Assembly (NCBI GenBank): GCA_963748095.1
Contig: CAVVIO010000069.1
Location: 1-64,000 of the forward strand
DNA: 64,000 nucleotides
Origin: CAVVIO01 sp963748095
GTDB taxonomy: Bacteria > Bacteroidota > Bacteroidia > Bacteroidales > UBA10428
Direction of reading: 5' to 3'
Made by a program: the position numbers and the translations under genes. This document shows, piece after piece, positions 1 to 9,403 of this stretch (position 1 is the stretch's first letter; each line of letters opens with the position of its first letter). The notes beneath the pieces were generated by a model that had not been told where the DNA came from, made no database searches, and saw nothing but the letters and a program-made list of their open reading frames with translations.

Positions 1-522
1 TAACCGACGGGGATGCGGTGAGTGTAGTGGTAACCAACGGCAGCGGATGTACAGCAACATCATCAACCATCGCCACGACCGTCAATCCGTTACCATCGGC
101 AACAATCAGCGGCAGGCGATCTTGATAATACCGATATTGCTGCAGGCGACGCGGTAACCTTTACAGCCGTGAATACAGGTACGAACTACGAGTTCCTTGT
201 CAACGGAGTAAGCGCCCAGAATGGTGCAACATTGACCTATTTAACCGACAGCTTAACCGACGGGGATGCGGTGAGTGTAGTGGTAACCAACGGAGACGGA
301 TGTAGGTGACATCATCAACCATCGCCACGACCGTCAATCCGTTACCATCGGCAACAATAAGGCCAGGCCACGATGTTGATAATACAATCTGTGCAGGCGA
401 CGCGGTAACCTTTACAGCCGTGAATACAGGTACGAACTACGAGTTCCTTGTTAACGGAGTAAGCGCCCAGAATGGTGCAACATTGACCTATTTAACTCGA
501 TAGCTTAACCGACGGGGATGCG
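1..522 (+). other. Indel-ridden upstream units of the giant repeat protein at the window edge
   Basis: About two further copies of the 249-bp unit can be followed here, but they are damaged. The spacing between equivalent bases is 253 and 252 instead of 249. Small insertions, deletions and substitutions cluster near positions 108-145, 294-310, 357-372 and 496-502, and they break the reading frame, while the stretches between them are identical to the downstream units. The damage stops abruptly at about 520, after which 14 units are clean. This pattern fits poor consensus at a contig end inside a tandem array better than biological decay. The protein therefore probably continues upstream and its true start is outside the window. 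Confidence 0.8.
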
Positions 523-3500
523 GTGAGTGTAGTGGTAACCAACGGCAGCGGATGTACAGCGACATCATCAACCATCGCCACGACCGTCAATCCGTTACCA
601 TCGGCAACAATAAGCAGCAGCGATGTTGATAATACAATCTGTGCAGGCGACGCGGTAACCTTTACAGCCGTGAATACAGGTACGAACTACGAGTTCCTTG
701 TCAACGGAGTAAGCGCCCAGAATGGTGCAACATTGACCTATTTAACCGACAGCTTAACCGACGGGGATGCGGTGAGTGTAGTGGTAACCAACGGCAGCGG
801 ATGTACAGCGACATCATCAACCATCGCCACGACCGTCAATCCGTTACCATCGGCAACAATAAGCAGCAGCGATGTTGATAATACAATCTGTGCAGGCGAC
901 GCGGTAACCTTTACAGCCGTGAATACAGGTACGAACTACGAGTTCCTTGTCAACGGAGTAAGCGCCCAGAATGGTGCAACATTGACCTATTTAACCGACA
1001 GCTTAACCGACGGGGATGCGGTGAGTGTAGTGGTAACCAACGGCAGCGGATGTACAGTGACATCATCAACCATCGCCACGACCGTCAATCCGTTACCATC
1101 GGCAACAATAAGCAGCAGCGATGTTGATAATACAATCTGTGCAGGCGACGCGGTAACCTTTACAGCCGTGAATACAGGTACGAACTACGAGTTCCTTGTT
1201 AACGGAGTAAGCGCCCAGAATGGTGCAACATTGACCTATTTAACCGACAGCTTAACCGACGGGGATGCGGTGAGTGTAGTGGTAACCAACGGCAGCGGAT
1301 GTACAGCGACATCATCAACCATCGCCACGACCGTCAATCCGTTACCATCGGCAACAATAAGCAGCAGCGATGTTGATAATACAATCTGTGCAGGCGACGC
1401 GGTAACCTTTACAGCCGTGAATACAGGTACGAACTACGAGTTCCTTGTCAACGGAGTAAGCGCCCAGAATGGTGCAACATTGACCTATTTAACCGACAGC
1501 TTAACCGACGGGGATGCGGTGAGTGTAGTGGTAACCAACGGCAGCGGATGTACAGCGACATCATCAACCATCGCCACGACCGTCAATCCGTTACCATCGG
1601 CAACAATAAGCAGCAGCGATGTTGATAATACAATCTGTGCAGGCGACGCGGTAACCTTTACAGCCGTGAATACAGGTACGAACTACGAGTTCCTTGTCAA
1701 CGGAGTAAGCGCCCAGAATGGTGCAACATTGACCTATTTAACCGACAGCTTAACCGACGGGGATGCGGTGAGTGTAGTGGTAACCAACGGCAGCGGATGT
1801 ACAGTGACATCATCAACCATCGCCACGACCGTCAATCCGTTACCATCGGCAACAATAAGCAGCAGCGATGTTGATAATACAATCTGTGCAGGCGACGCGG
1901 TAACCTTTACAGCCGTGAATACAGGTACGAACTACGAGTTCCTTGTCAACGGAGTAAGCGCCCAGAATGGTGCAACATTGACCTATTTAACCGACAGCTT
2001 AACCGACGGGGATGCGGTGAGTGTAGTGGTAACCAACGGCAGCGGATGTACAGCGACATCATCAACCATCGCCACGACCGTCAATCCGTTACCATCGGCA
2101 ACAATAAGCAGCAGCGATGTTGATAATACAATCTGTGCAGGCGACCCGGTAACCTTTACAGCCGTGAATACAGGTACGAACTACGAGTTCCTTGTCAACG
2201 GAGTAAGCGCCCAGAATGGTGCAACATTGACCTATTTAACCGACAGCTTAACCGACGGGGATGCGGTGAGTGTAGTGGTAACCAACGGCAGCGGATGTAC
2301 AGCGACATCATCAACTATCGCCACGACCGTCAATCCGTTACCATCGGCAACAATAAGCAGCAGCGATGTTGATAATACAATCTGTGCAGGCGACGCGGTA
2401 ACCTTTACAGCCGTGAATACAGGTACGAACTACGAGTTCCTTGTCAACGGAGTAAGCGCCCAGAATGGTGCAACATTGACCTATTTAACCGACAGCTTAA
2501 CCGACGGGGATGCGGTGAGTGTAGTGGTAACCAACGGCAGCGGATGTACAGCGACATCATCAACTATCGCCACGACCGTCAATCCGTTACCATCGGCAAC
2601 AATAAGCAGCAGCGATGTTGATAATACAATCTGTGCAGGCGACCCGGTAACCTTTACAGCCGTGAATACAGGTACGAACTACGAGTTCCTTGTCAACGGA
2701 GTAAGCGCCCAGAATGGTGCAACATTGACCTATTTAACCGACAGCTTAACCGACGGGGATGCGGTGAGTGTAGTGGTAACCAACGGCAGCGGATGTACAG
2801 CGACATCATCAACTATCGCCACGACCGTCAATCCGTTACCATCGGCAACAATAAGCAGCAGCGATGTTGATAATACAATCTGTGCAGGCGACCCGGTAAC
2901 CTTTACAGCCGTGAATACAGGTACGAACTACGAGTTCCTTGTCAACGGAGTAAGCGCCCAGAATGGTGCAACATTGACCTATTTAACCGACAGCTTAACC
3001 GACGGGGATGCGGTGAGTGTAGTGGTAACCAACGGCAGCGGATGTACAGCGACATCATCAACCATCGCCACGACCGTCAATCCGTTACCATCGGCAACAA
3101 TAAGCAGCAGCGATGTTGATAATACAATCTGTGCAGGCGACGCGGTAACCTTTACAGCCGTGAATACAGGTACGAACTACGAGTTCCTTGTCAACGGAGT
3201 AAGCGCCCAGAATGGTGCAACATTGACCTATTTAACCGACAGCTTAACCGACGGGGATGCGGTGAGTGTAGTGGTAACCAACGGCAGCGGATGTACAGCG
3301 ACATCATCAACTATCGCCACGACCGTCAATCCGTTACCATCGGCAACAATAAGCAGCAGCGATGTTGATAATACAATCTGTGCAGGCGACGCGGTAACCT
3401 TTACAGCCGTGAATACAGGTACGAACTACGAGTTCCTTGTCAACGGAGTAAGCGCCCAGAATGGTGCAACATTGACCTATTTAACCGACAGCTTAACCGA

Positions 3501-4008
3501 CGGGGATGCGGTGAGTGTAGTGGTAACCAACGGCAGCGGATGTACAGCGACATCATCAACCATCGCCACGACCGTCAATCCGTTACCATCGGCAACAATA
3601 AGCAGCAGCGATGTTGATAATACAATCTGTGCAGGCGACGCGGTAACCTTTACAGCCGTGAATACAGGTACGAACTACGAGTTCCTTGTCAACGGAGTAA
3701 GCGCCCAGAATGGTGCAACATTGACCTATTTAACCGACAGCTTAACCGACGGGGATGCGGTGAGTGTAGTGGTAACCAACGGCAGCGGATGTACAGCGAC
3801 ATCATCAACCATCGCCACGACCGTCAATCCGTTACCATCGGCAACAATAAGCAGCAGCGATGTTGATAATACAATCTGTGCAGGCGACGCGGTAACCTTT
3901 ACAGCCGTGAATACAGGTACGAACTACGAGTTCCTTGTCAACGGAGTAAGCGCCCAGAATGGTGCAACATTGACCTATTTAACCGACAGCTTAACCGACG
4001 GGGATGCG
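523..4008 (+). repeat. Tandem array, 14 x 249 bp in-frame units
   Basis: The landmark base in the GGGGATGCGGTG motif recurs at 518, 767, 1016 and so on to 4004, exactly every 249 bp, giving 14 full units and a 13-residue partial unit after 4008. Units differ at only a few sites: CTA/CTV (units 3 and 6 carry V), GDA/GDP (units 7, 9 and 10 carry P), and silent changes (actATC in units 8, 9, 10 and 12; cttgTtaac in unit 3). Such identity points to recent expansion or homogenisation. Copy number could be collapsed in the assembly. Confidence 0.95.
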
Positions 4009-5838
4009 GTGAGTGTAGTGGTAACCAACGGCAGCGGATGTACAGCCATATCACAGGCTATCTACATGACGGTAAATCAGGCACCTTCCACTTCTGTCAT
4101 CACAGGTAATGCCACGCCTGCATGTTCTGCCCAGAGAGAGATTTATAGTGTTGATATAACTGCAGGTTCGACTTACAGCTGGGGATTACCAAGTGGAGCA
4201 ACAATTGTTGGTAACAGTACTGGGAATTCAATTACGGTGAATTTTGCTGCTATCAGCGGAGATATTACCGTTATTGAAACAAATACTGCCGGTTGTGTGG
4301 GTACAACCCAGACACTGACTGTTAATCTTCAGAGTTGTGCGCTTAATGCAGATTTTATATCTGATAAAACAACGATATGCCCGGATGATTCCGTATTGTT
4401 TACTGATAACTCTACCGGAACTACAGGAAGTACCAGTTATCAATGGAATTTTGGCGAAGGTGCTGTACCTGCTTCTGCCAACACAAAAGGCCCGCATTGG
4501 GTAGTTTATACAACCCCCGGAAATAAAACCGTTGAATTGACTATTAACGACGGCCCCTCGGATGTGGAGGTTAAGGCAGATTACATAACTGTAAATGCTT
4601 TACCTGTTGTATCACTAACGGATGAAACTGTTTGTGGTAACGGCACAGTAATATTCACTGCCCAGACTGCGGGTGATAAACAGGTTGAATTTTCACTTGA
4701 CGGCGGTCAATCCGTTACTTATACTACCAATACAAGTCCTTACGAGTATTCGGCGGATTTAATTGAAAATGATACCATACTTGTATCAGCGAGGGCTACT
4801 GATAATATTACCGGTTGTGTCAGCGGATGGAGTGCCGGTGCTACTGGAATTGCATATCCTTTGCCTGTTACTTCGGCAATACAAACTGATCATTCAGGAA
4901 TATCGGAACCCGGATACCTGGATGTGGTATGCCTGGGTGATGAAGGTATTGCTTATTACGTCGATAAGCATCCAGGATCGGTTTATGAATGGAAGATAAC
5001 CGGCTTTGGAACTTTAACCGGCGACAGCAGTCTGATAAAAGTAAACTGGAATACAACAACAGGTGATCACCAGATATGGGTAGAGGAAACAAATTCATAT
5101 GGATGTTCCGGTATGCCTTTGATATCCGACATCCTGGTAGATCATCCGCAAACGGATTTGGGTAGTAATCAGGAAATTTGTCAGGGTGAACAGGCAACCT
5201 TTTCTCCGGGGAATACTTTTACATCTTACCTGTGGAGTGATAACAGTACTAACGAAACATTAACAACCGGAACAGGTGGCACAATTGGTGTTACTGTTAC
5301 CGATCAGTATGGCTGCCAGGCAAGTGATTCTGCAGAATTAACAATCAATCCACTTCCTGTCGTTAATCTGGGGAATGACACTTCCTTGTGTGGTCCTTCT
5401 TTAAGACTGGATGCGGGTAACTTTGCTGATTATGAATGGTCGACAGGCAGTACCGGAAATCCTGTAACCATTGATGAAGGGCAAATGACTGTGTCGGTTA
5501 CTGTTACGGACTTCAATGGTTGTAAAGGCAGTGATTCCATTTATGTGGATGTTTGCAATGTAAACAATTTACTTGGAAAGATTACAAATACGTTTACTCC
5601 AAACGGTGACGGGGCACATGATACCTGGGTAATTAATAATATAGGCCTGTTCCCCTATGCCAAGATAGATATATTCGACCGGTGGGGAAGACGGGTTTAT
5701 CATTGTGACGGTGGATATAATAATGACTGGAATGGAACCTGGAAAGGTAAAAAGTTACCTATGGATACATATTATTACATTATCGATCTGAAAAATGGTG
5801 CAAGCCAGATTACCGGAACCGTAACCATTGTAAGGTGA
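523..5838 (+). CDS. Giant repeat adhesin-like protein with T9SS type B sorting domain (5' partial)
   Basis: This is the readable 1771-residue part of a larger secreted protein; the GTG at 523 is only where the clean frame begins. Residues 1-1162 are 14 tandem 83-residue units, nearly identical, each with a Cys pair (GSGCT, TICAGD) and a beta-rich Ig-like/PKD-like pattern. Then come non-repeated Ig/PKD-like segments, including one with PDDSVLFTDNSTGTTG that looks like a PKD domain. The last ~85 residues (FTPNGDGAHDTW, FDRWGRRVY, DTYYYIIDL) are the gliding-motility-associated CHU_C type B sorting domain, which directs export through the T9SS. A PorP/SprF protein follows 66 bp downstream, the usual partner of type B cargo. 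Role in adhesion or gliding is inference; cargo class is well supported. Confidence 0.85.
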   Translation: MSVVVTNGSGCTATSSTIATTVNPLPSATISSSDVDNTICAGDAVTFTAVNTGTNYEFLVNGVSAQNGATLTYLTDSLTDGDAVSVVVTNGSGCTATSSTIATTVNPLPSATISSSDVDNTICAGDAVTFTAVNTGTNYEFLVNGVSAQNGATLTYLTDSLTDGDAVSVVVTNGSGCTVTSSTIATTVNPLPSATISSSDVDNTICAGDAVTFTAVNTGTNYEFLVNGVSAQNGATLTYLTDSLTDGDAVSVVVTNGSGCTATSSTIATTVNPLPSATISSSDVDNTICAGDAVTFTAVNTGTNYEFLVNGVSAQNGATLTYLTDSLTDGDAVSVVVTNGSGCTATSSTIATTVNPLPSATISSSDVDNTICAGDAVTFTAVNTGTNYEFLVNGVSAQNGATLTYLTDSLTDGDAVSVVVTNGSGCTVTSSTIATTVNPLPSATISSSDVDNTICAGDAVTFTAVNTGTNYEFLVNGVSAQNGATLTYLTDSLTDGDAVSVVVTNGSGCTATSSTIATTVNPLPSATISSSDVDNTICAGDPVTFTAVNTGTNYEFLVNGVSAQNGATLTYLTDSLTDGDAVSVVVTNGSGCTATSSTIATTVNPLPSATISSSDVDNTICAGDAVTFTAVNTGTNYEFLVNGVSAQNGATLTYLTDSLTDGDAVSVVVTNGSGCTATSSTIATTVNPLPSATISSSDVDNTICAGDPVTFTAVNTGTNYEFLVNGVSAQNGATLTYLTDSLTDGDAVSVVVTNGSGCTATSSTIATTVNPLPSATISSSDVDNTICAGDPVTFTAVNTGTNYEFLVNGVSAQNGATLTYLTDSLTDGDAVSVVVTNGSGCTATSSTIATTVNPLPSATISSSDVDNTICAGDAVTFTAVNTGTNYEFLVNGVSAQNGATLTYLTDSLTDGDAVSVVVTNGSGCTATSSTIATTVNPLPSATISSSDVDNTICAGDAVTFTAVNTGTNYEFLVNGVSAQNGATLTYLTDSLTDGDAVSVVVTNGSGCTATSSTIATTVNPLPSATISSSDVDNTICAGDAVTFTAVNTGTNYEFLVNGVSAQNGATLTYLTDSLTDGDAVSVVVTNGSGCTATSSTIATTVNPLPSATISSSDVDNTICAGDAVTFTAVNTGTNYEFLVNGVSAQNGATLTYLTDSLTDGDAVSVVVTNGSGCTAISQAIYMTVNQAPSTSVITGNATPACSAQREIYSVDITAGSTYSWGLPSGATIVGNSTGNSITVNFAAISGDITVIETNTAGCVGTTQTLTVNLQSCALNADFISDKTTICPDDSVLFTDNSTGTTGSTSYQWNFGEGAVPASANTKGPHWVVYTTPGNKTVELTINDGPSDVEVKADYITVNALPVVSLTDETVCGNGTVIFTAQTAGDKQVEFSLDGGQSVTYTTNTSPYEYSADLIENDTILVSARATDNITGCVSGWSAGATGIAYPLPVTSAIQTDHSGISEPGYLDVVCLGDEGIAYYVDKHPGSVYEWKITGFGTLTGDSSLIKVNWNTTTGDHQIWVEETNSYGCSGMPLISDILVDHPQTDLGSNQEICQGEQATFSPGNTFTSYLWSDNSTNETLTTGTGGTIGVTVTDQYGCQASDSAELTINPLPVVNLGNDTSLCGPSLRLDAGNFADYEWSTGSTGNPVTIDEGQMTVSVTVTDFNGCKGSDSIYVDVCNVNNLLGKITNTFTPNGDGAHDTWVINNIGLFPYAKIDIFDRWGRRVYHCDGGYNNDWNGTWKGKKLPMDTYYYIIDLKNGASQITGTVTIVR

Positions 5839-5904
5839 TGTTTAAAAGGCTGATTTATAAAATTTAAAACACAGATACTATTGCCATCAGGAAATACTAT
5901 AAAA

Positions 5905-6888
5905 ATGAAAAGAGTAATATTTTACATATCAATGCTTTTAGTTCTGGCATACACAAGTGAATCCACTGCACAGCAACTGCCTGAATACAGTCAGTATTCG
6001 ATGAACATGTACCTGATTAATCCGGCGTGGGCAGGGAGCGAAGGTTATACTTCCATTAACCTGTTGGCAAGGGAACAATGGGTAGGTTTCAGCGGAACCC
6101 CCAAGACACATTCGCTTAGTATTGACTCCAGAATTTTGCGGAACAGTTATATTTTGAAAAATGCTTCAGTACGTAAAAAAGAACGTAAAAGTTCCCGTTC
6201 AGGAAGAGTAGGGTGGGGTGCTCAAATTTTTAACGATCATAATGGTTTGCTGGACCGTACCGGTCTGGAAGGTACCTATTCCTACCATTTGAGTATTGGG
6301 CAGGGTCAGCTTTCATTCGGTTTAACAGCCATGCTTTTCCAGTTGAAGTTATCCGAAGAAAAGGTTGTTTTATCCGATGACCAGCCGGATGGCCTGTTGA
6401 TGGATAACCGGAAATCGCTGGTTGTTCCCGATGCTGACTTTGGTGTATTATACAGGCAGGAAGATTTTTACGGGGGATTTTCTGTAGGGCATATTTTGAG
6501 TTCATCGGTCCAGTTTGGAGAAAAAGGTGCAGGCGAAGACCGGATTAACCGCCAGTATAACCTGATAGGAGGTTATAAGTATTATTATAATGACAACTGG
6601 TTGATCGAACCTTCTTTTTATTTAAAGTTACCTCAAGGTAACAGCATGCAACTCGACATTCAAACCCGGGTGGAATACAAAGACAGTTATTGGGGTGGCC
6701 TTGGTTTTCGCACAGGAAGTGCAATGGTTTTCATGGTAGGTGGTAAGTACGATATTTATTACCTGGGATATGCGTTCGATTATAACTTTGGATCAATCAT
6801 GAAACATACTTACGGCTCGCATGAAATAATGGCCATTGTAAGGTTCGGCGCTAATGCAAGAAGATATAAATGGTTGAATACTTATTGA
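5905..6888 (+). CDS. PorP/SprF family type IX secretion membrane protein
   Basis: A 327-residue protein with a signal peptide (MKRVIFYISMLLVLAY, cut near STAQQ) and the family hallmarks LPEYSQYSMNMYLINPAWAG near the mature N-terminus, then a beta-barrel-like series of alternating segments. PorP/SprF proteins sit in the outer membrane and help export or anchor cargo carrying type B sorting domains; one is commonly encoded next to each such cargo gene. That is the arrangement here, so this is probably the dedicated partner of the giant repeat protein. An upstream in-frame TTG exists at 5881, but the ATG at 5905 begins the signal peptide and is preferred. A terminator follows at 6922. Confidence 0.88.
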   Translation: MKRVIFYISMLLVLAYTSESTAQQLPEYSQYSMNMYLINPAWAGSEGYTSINLLAREQWVGFSGTPKTHSLSIDSRILRNSYILKNASVRKKERKSSRSGRVGWGAQIFNDHNGLLDRTGLEGTYSYHLSIGQGQLSFGLTAMLFQLKLSEEKVVLSDDQPDGLLMDNRKSLVVPDADFGVLYRQEDFYGGFSVGHILSSSVQFGEKGAGEDRINRQYNLIGGYKYYYNDNWLIEPSFYLKLPQGNSMQLDIQTRVEYKDSYWGGLGFRTGSAMVFMVGGKYDIYYLGYAFDYNFGSIMKHTYGSHEIMAIVRFGANARRYKWLNTY

Positions 6889-6921
6889 TTCCGAAGAGAA
6901 AAATCATCATAATGTATAGTT

Positions 6922-6950
6922 AAAAGCCAGGGTTATCCCGGGCTTTTTTT
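6922..6950 (+). terminator. Rho-independent terminator after porP/sprF
   Basis: AAAAGCCAGGG, a TTAT loop, then CCCGGGCTTTT with one mismatch, followed by a run of T. It ends the giant-protein/PorP transcript. Confidence 0.85.
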
Positions 6951-7118
6951 ATTATTATCCGGTAATATCCATCTGTACATTTCAATTTTACAGATGAATT
7001 TCAGAATTAATTTGTATAAATTAAGTTTTACTTAAGATATCAGAAATTTGTATAATTATCTGTAATTTAGATAGATTATTATAGTATTCTCGGCTATGTA
7101 AGAGTCAATTCTCAAAAG

Positions 7119-7135
7119 TTAACAATTCCTTAACA
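7119..7135 (+). promoter_or_regulatory. Candidate PHO box upstream of the phosphate locus
   Basis: Two TTAACA hexamers start 11 bp apart (7119 and 7130), with a weaker third match (CTAAAT) 11 bp further on. An 11-bp direct-repeat period is the layout of PhoB-binding PHO boxes. The site lies about 70 bp upstream of the porin start in the control region of the pst genes. The repeat is seen in the sequence; assignment to PhoB is inference. Confidence 0.4.
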
Positions 7136-7205
7136 TTTACTAAATAATCATGTAATGTAATTGAAGGTTCTTTGCATCATAAATTTTAAACATAATTTAA
7201 AAACA

Positions 7206-8198
7206 ATGAAACAAAGAATTATCGGAATTATTGCATTGACATTTTTTTCCGGATTGATTTTTGGACAGGGAACAGAAAAAACTACTGATTTTGTTCCTTC
7301 CGGGAAACCGTTACTGAAAATATTCAGTAACTTTCATAATGAGTTTTCAGATAACGGAAATCATCCGGCATTCGAAATTACACGTGCATATTTTGGATAC
7401 GGATATAACTTCAGCCCTTTCTTTTCAACTAAATTAGTCCTTGATGTCGGAGATCCAGGGGTAGGGAATTTACACCAAACCGTTTATTTGAAAAATGCAT
7501 TGCTGAAGTATTCAAATAATAATTTAACTGTAAATTTTGGTTTAATAGGGACCTATCAATTTTCAATCCAGGAAAGTTTTTGGTCACGCAGGTATCTGTA
7601 CAAATCTTTTCAGGATGCTTATGGATTTGGTCCAAGCGCCGATCTGGGAATAACCGGGTCATACAAGATCAATAAAATGATCGAAGTGGATGCGAGTATT
7701 TTAAACGGAGAAGGTTATAAAAAACTCCAATCCGACAGTACTTTTAAAACCGGAGTGGGTGTAACACTCAGACCGGCAGAAGGTCTTATAATACGCGGGT
7801 ATTTCGATTATTTACCGAAATATTCGGCTCAATCCACTTTCAATACTTTTATCGGATATGCAAAAGATAAATTTTCACTTGGTGTGGAATATAACATGCA
7901 AAATAACCATAACAGGGTAAATGATAATAATTTGTCGGGTATATCTGCATACGGATCCTATAAACTGGGTAAGAAATTCGATGTTTTTGGAAGATATGAT
8001 TACCTGACGTCCAATAAAATCGAGGGTGCTCCTACCAGTTGGAATGTGGACAAAGACGGACAATTGTATATTGCAGGTATCGAATATTCTCCTGTAAAGG
8101 GAATAAAGATAGCACCTAATTTTCAGGGTTGGGCCCCCGCTGCTGACGGACAAAAATTCAAGCCGGGTGCTTATCTGAATTTGCAGGTTACATTCTAA
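7206..8198 (+). CDS. Outer-membrane porin, probably phosphate-linked
   Basis: A 330-residue protein with a signal peptide (MKQRIIGIIALTFFSGLIFGQ) and a beta-barrel pattern ending in an aromatic residue (NLQVTF), as outer-membrane proteins do. The features resemble the OprP/OprO-type porin family (early FEITRAYFGYGYNFSPFF region). It lies directly upstream of pstS on the same strand, so it probably passes phosphate across the outer membrane to PstS. The track-length frame opens at a TTG at 7161, but the ATG at 7206 begins the signal peptide. The candidate PHO box lies upstream. Substrate is inferred from context only. Confidence 0.75.
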   Translation: MKQRIIGIIALTFFSGLIFGQGTEKTTDFVPSGKPLLKIFSNFHNEFSDNGNHPAFEITRAYFGYGYNFSPFFSTKLVLDVGDPGVGNLHQTVYLKNALLKYSNNNLTVNFGLIGTYQFSIQESFWSRRYLYKSFQDAYGFGPSADLGITGSYKINKMIEVDASILNGEGYKKLQSDSTFKTGVGVTLRPAEGLIIRGYFDYLPKYSAQSTFNTFIGYAKDKFSLGVEYNMQNNHNRVNDNNLSGISAYGSYKLGKKFDVFGRYDYLTSNKIEGAPTSWNVDKDGQLYIAGIEYSPVKGIKIAPNFQGWAPAADGQKFKPGAYLNLQVTF

Positions 8199-8284
8199 TT
8201 CGTAACAATTATATAATATTGATATAACATTCCATTAATTCCAGAAGACTAATATTGTAAATATTATTTAAAAAATTATTTAAA

Positions 8285-9349
8285 ATGAAAATGAAAAAGT
8301 ATTTAATAATTGTTGTTGCTGCACTGGCATTTACTGCCTGTAACAGCTCTTCAAAGAAAAGCGGTAATTCGGAATCAAAAACAACGCTTACAGCTGCCGG
8401 AGCAACTTTCCCGATGCCATTTTACAATCAATTATTCAGTGATTACCAGAAAGAAACCGGTATATCCGTTACTTACGGTGGAATTGGTTCAGGGGGTGGA
8501 ATAAGAAGTCTGAAAGATAAAGTAGTGGATTTTGGCGCTTCGGATGCTTTCTTATCAGATAAGCAGGAAGCTGAAATGCCTGCACCGATCGTTCATATTC
8601 CCACTTGTATGGGTGCCGTGGTAATTGCTTTCAATCTGCCCGGAATAAAAGAAATGAAACTGGATACTACATTATTGGCAGACATATTTATGGGTAAGAT
8701 CACCAAATGGAACGATCCGAAATTGAAAGCGCTTAATCCGGATGTTAATTTTCCTGACATGGATATTTCTGTGGTTCACCGTTCCGACGGTAGTGGTACC
8801 ACATTTATCTTCAGTGATTATATGACAAAAATAAGCAAAGACTGGGCTGATAAAGTCGGCCGTGGTAAATCGCTCAATTGGCCGGTAGGTATGGGCGCTA
8901 AAGGAAATCCCGGAGTTGCCGGAACAATAGGTCAGACAACAGGTTCAATAGGTTATATCGGATCGGAATATGCGTTTGCACAAGATATAGCATTTGCTGA
9001 ATTAAAAAACGAAGCCGGAAATTATATTAAACCCTCCATTGAAAGTATCAGCGCTTCTGCAAAAGGGGATATCCCTTCAGATACAAGGGTTATGATGACC
9101 AATTCGAATGATCCTGATGCTTATCCGATATGCGGATTTACCTGGATTATCCTTTACAAGGAACAGGATTACAATGGAAGGACTAAAGAGCAGGCGCTGC
9201 AAACAGTAAAATTGTTAGACTGGATGTTAAGTCCCGAAGCACAGCAAGTGACAAAGAAGATTCACTATGCGCCATTGCCGGAGAAAGCTGTTGCACAGGC
9301 AAAGAAAATATTGCAGACTGTTACATACGACGGAAAACCATTATTGTAG
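8285..9349 (+). CDS. pstS: Phosphate ABC transporter substrate-binding lipoprotein PstS
   Basis: A 354-residue lipoprotein (lipobox AFTACNSS, Cys at ~19) that binds phosphate in the periplasm and delivers it to PstCA. Family motifs are clear: AAGATFPMPFYNQLF, YGGIGSGGGI, DFGASDAFLS, the phosphate-contacting HRSDGSGTTFIFSDY, and GSIGYIGSEYA. Two ATGs are close together (8285 and 8291); either would give a working signal peptide. It is followed by pstC after 54 bp and is the first of five pst/phoU genes on one strand, presumably one phosphate-starvation operon. Confidence 0.95.
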   Translation: MKMKKYLIIVVAALAFTACNSSSKKSGNSESKTTLTAAGATFPMPFYNQLFSDYQKETGISVTYGGIGSGGGIRSLKDKVVDFGASDAFLSDKQEAEMPAPIVHIPTCMGAVVIAFNLPGIKEMKLDTTLLADIFMGKITKWNDPKLKALNPDVNFPDMDISVVHRSDGSGTTFIFSDYMTKISKDWADKVGRGKSLNWPVGMGAKGNPGVAGTIGQTTGSIGYIGSEYAFAQDIAFAELKNEAGNYIKPSIESISASAKGDIPSDTRVMMTNSNDPDAYPICGFTWIILYKEQDYNGRTKEQALQTVKLLDWMLSPEAQQVTKKIHYAPLPEKAVAQAKKILQTVTYDGKPLL

Positions 9350-9403
9350 TATATTTGCCGGTATAAATAATTACTTACTGTTGTTGAAGGGTATATTGAC
9401 CGG

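Noticed and set aside
306..503. Separate 65-residue gene
   Set aside because: It is a frame fragment of the damaged repeat array.
523..4008. CRISPR array
   Set aside because: Units are 249 bp, contiguous and in frame, without spacers.
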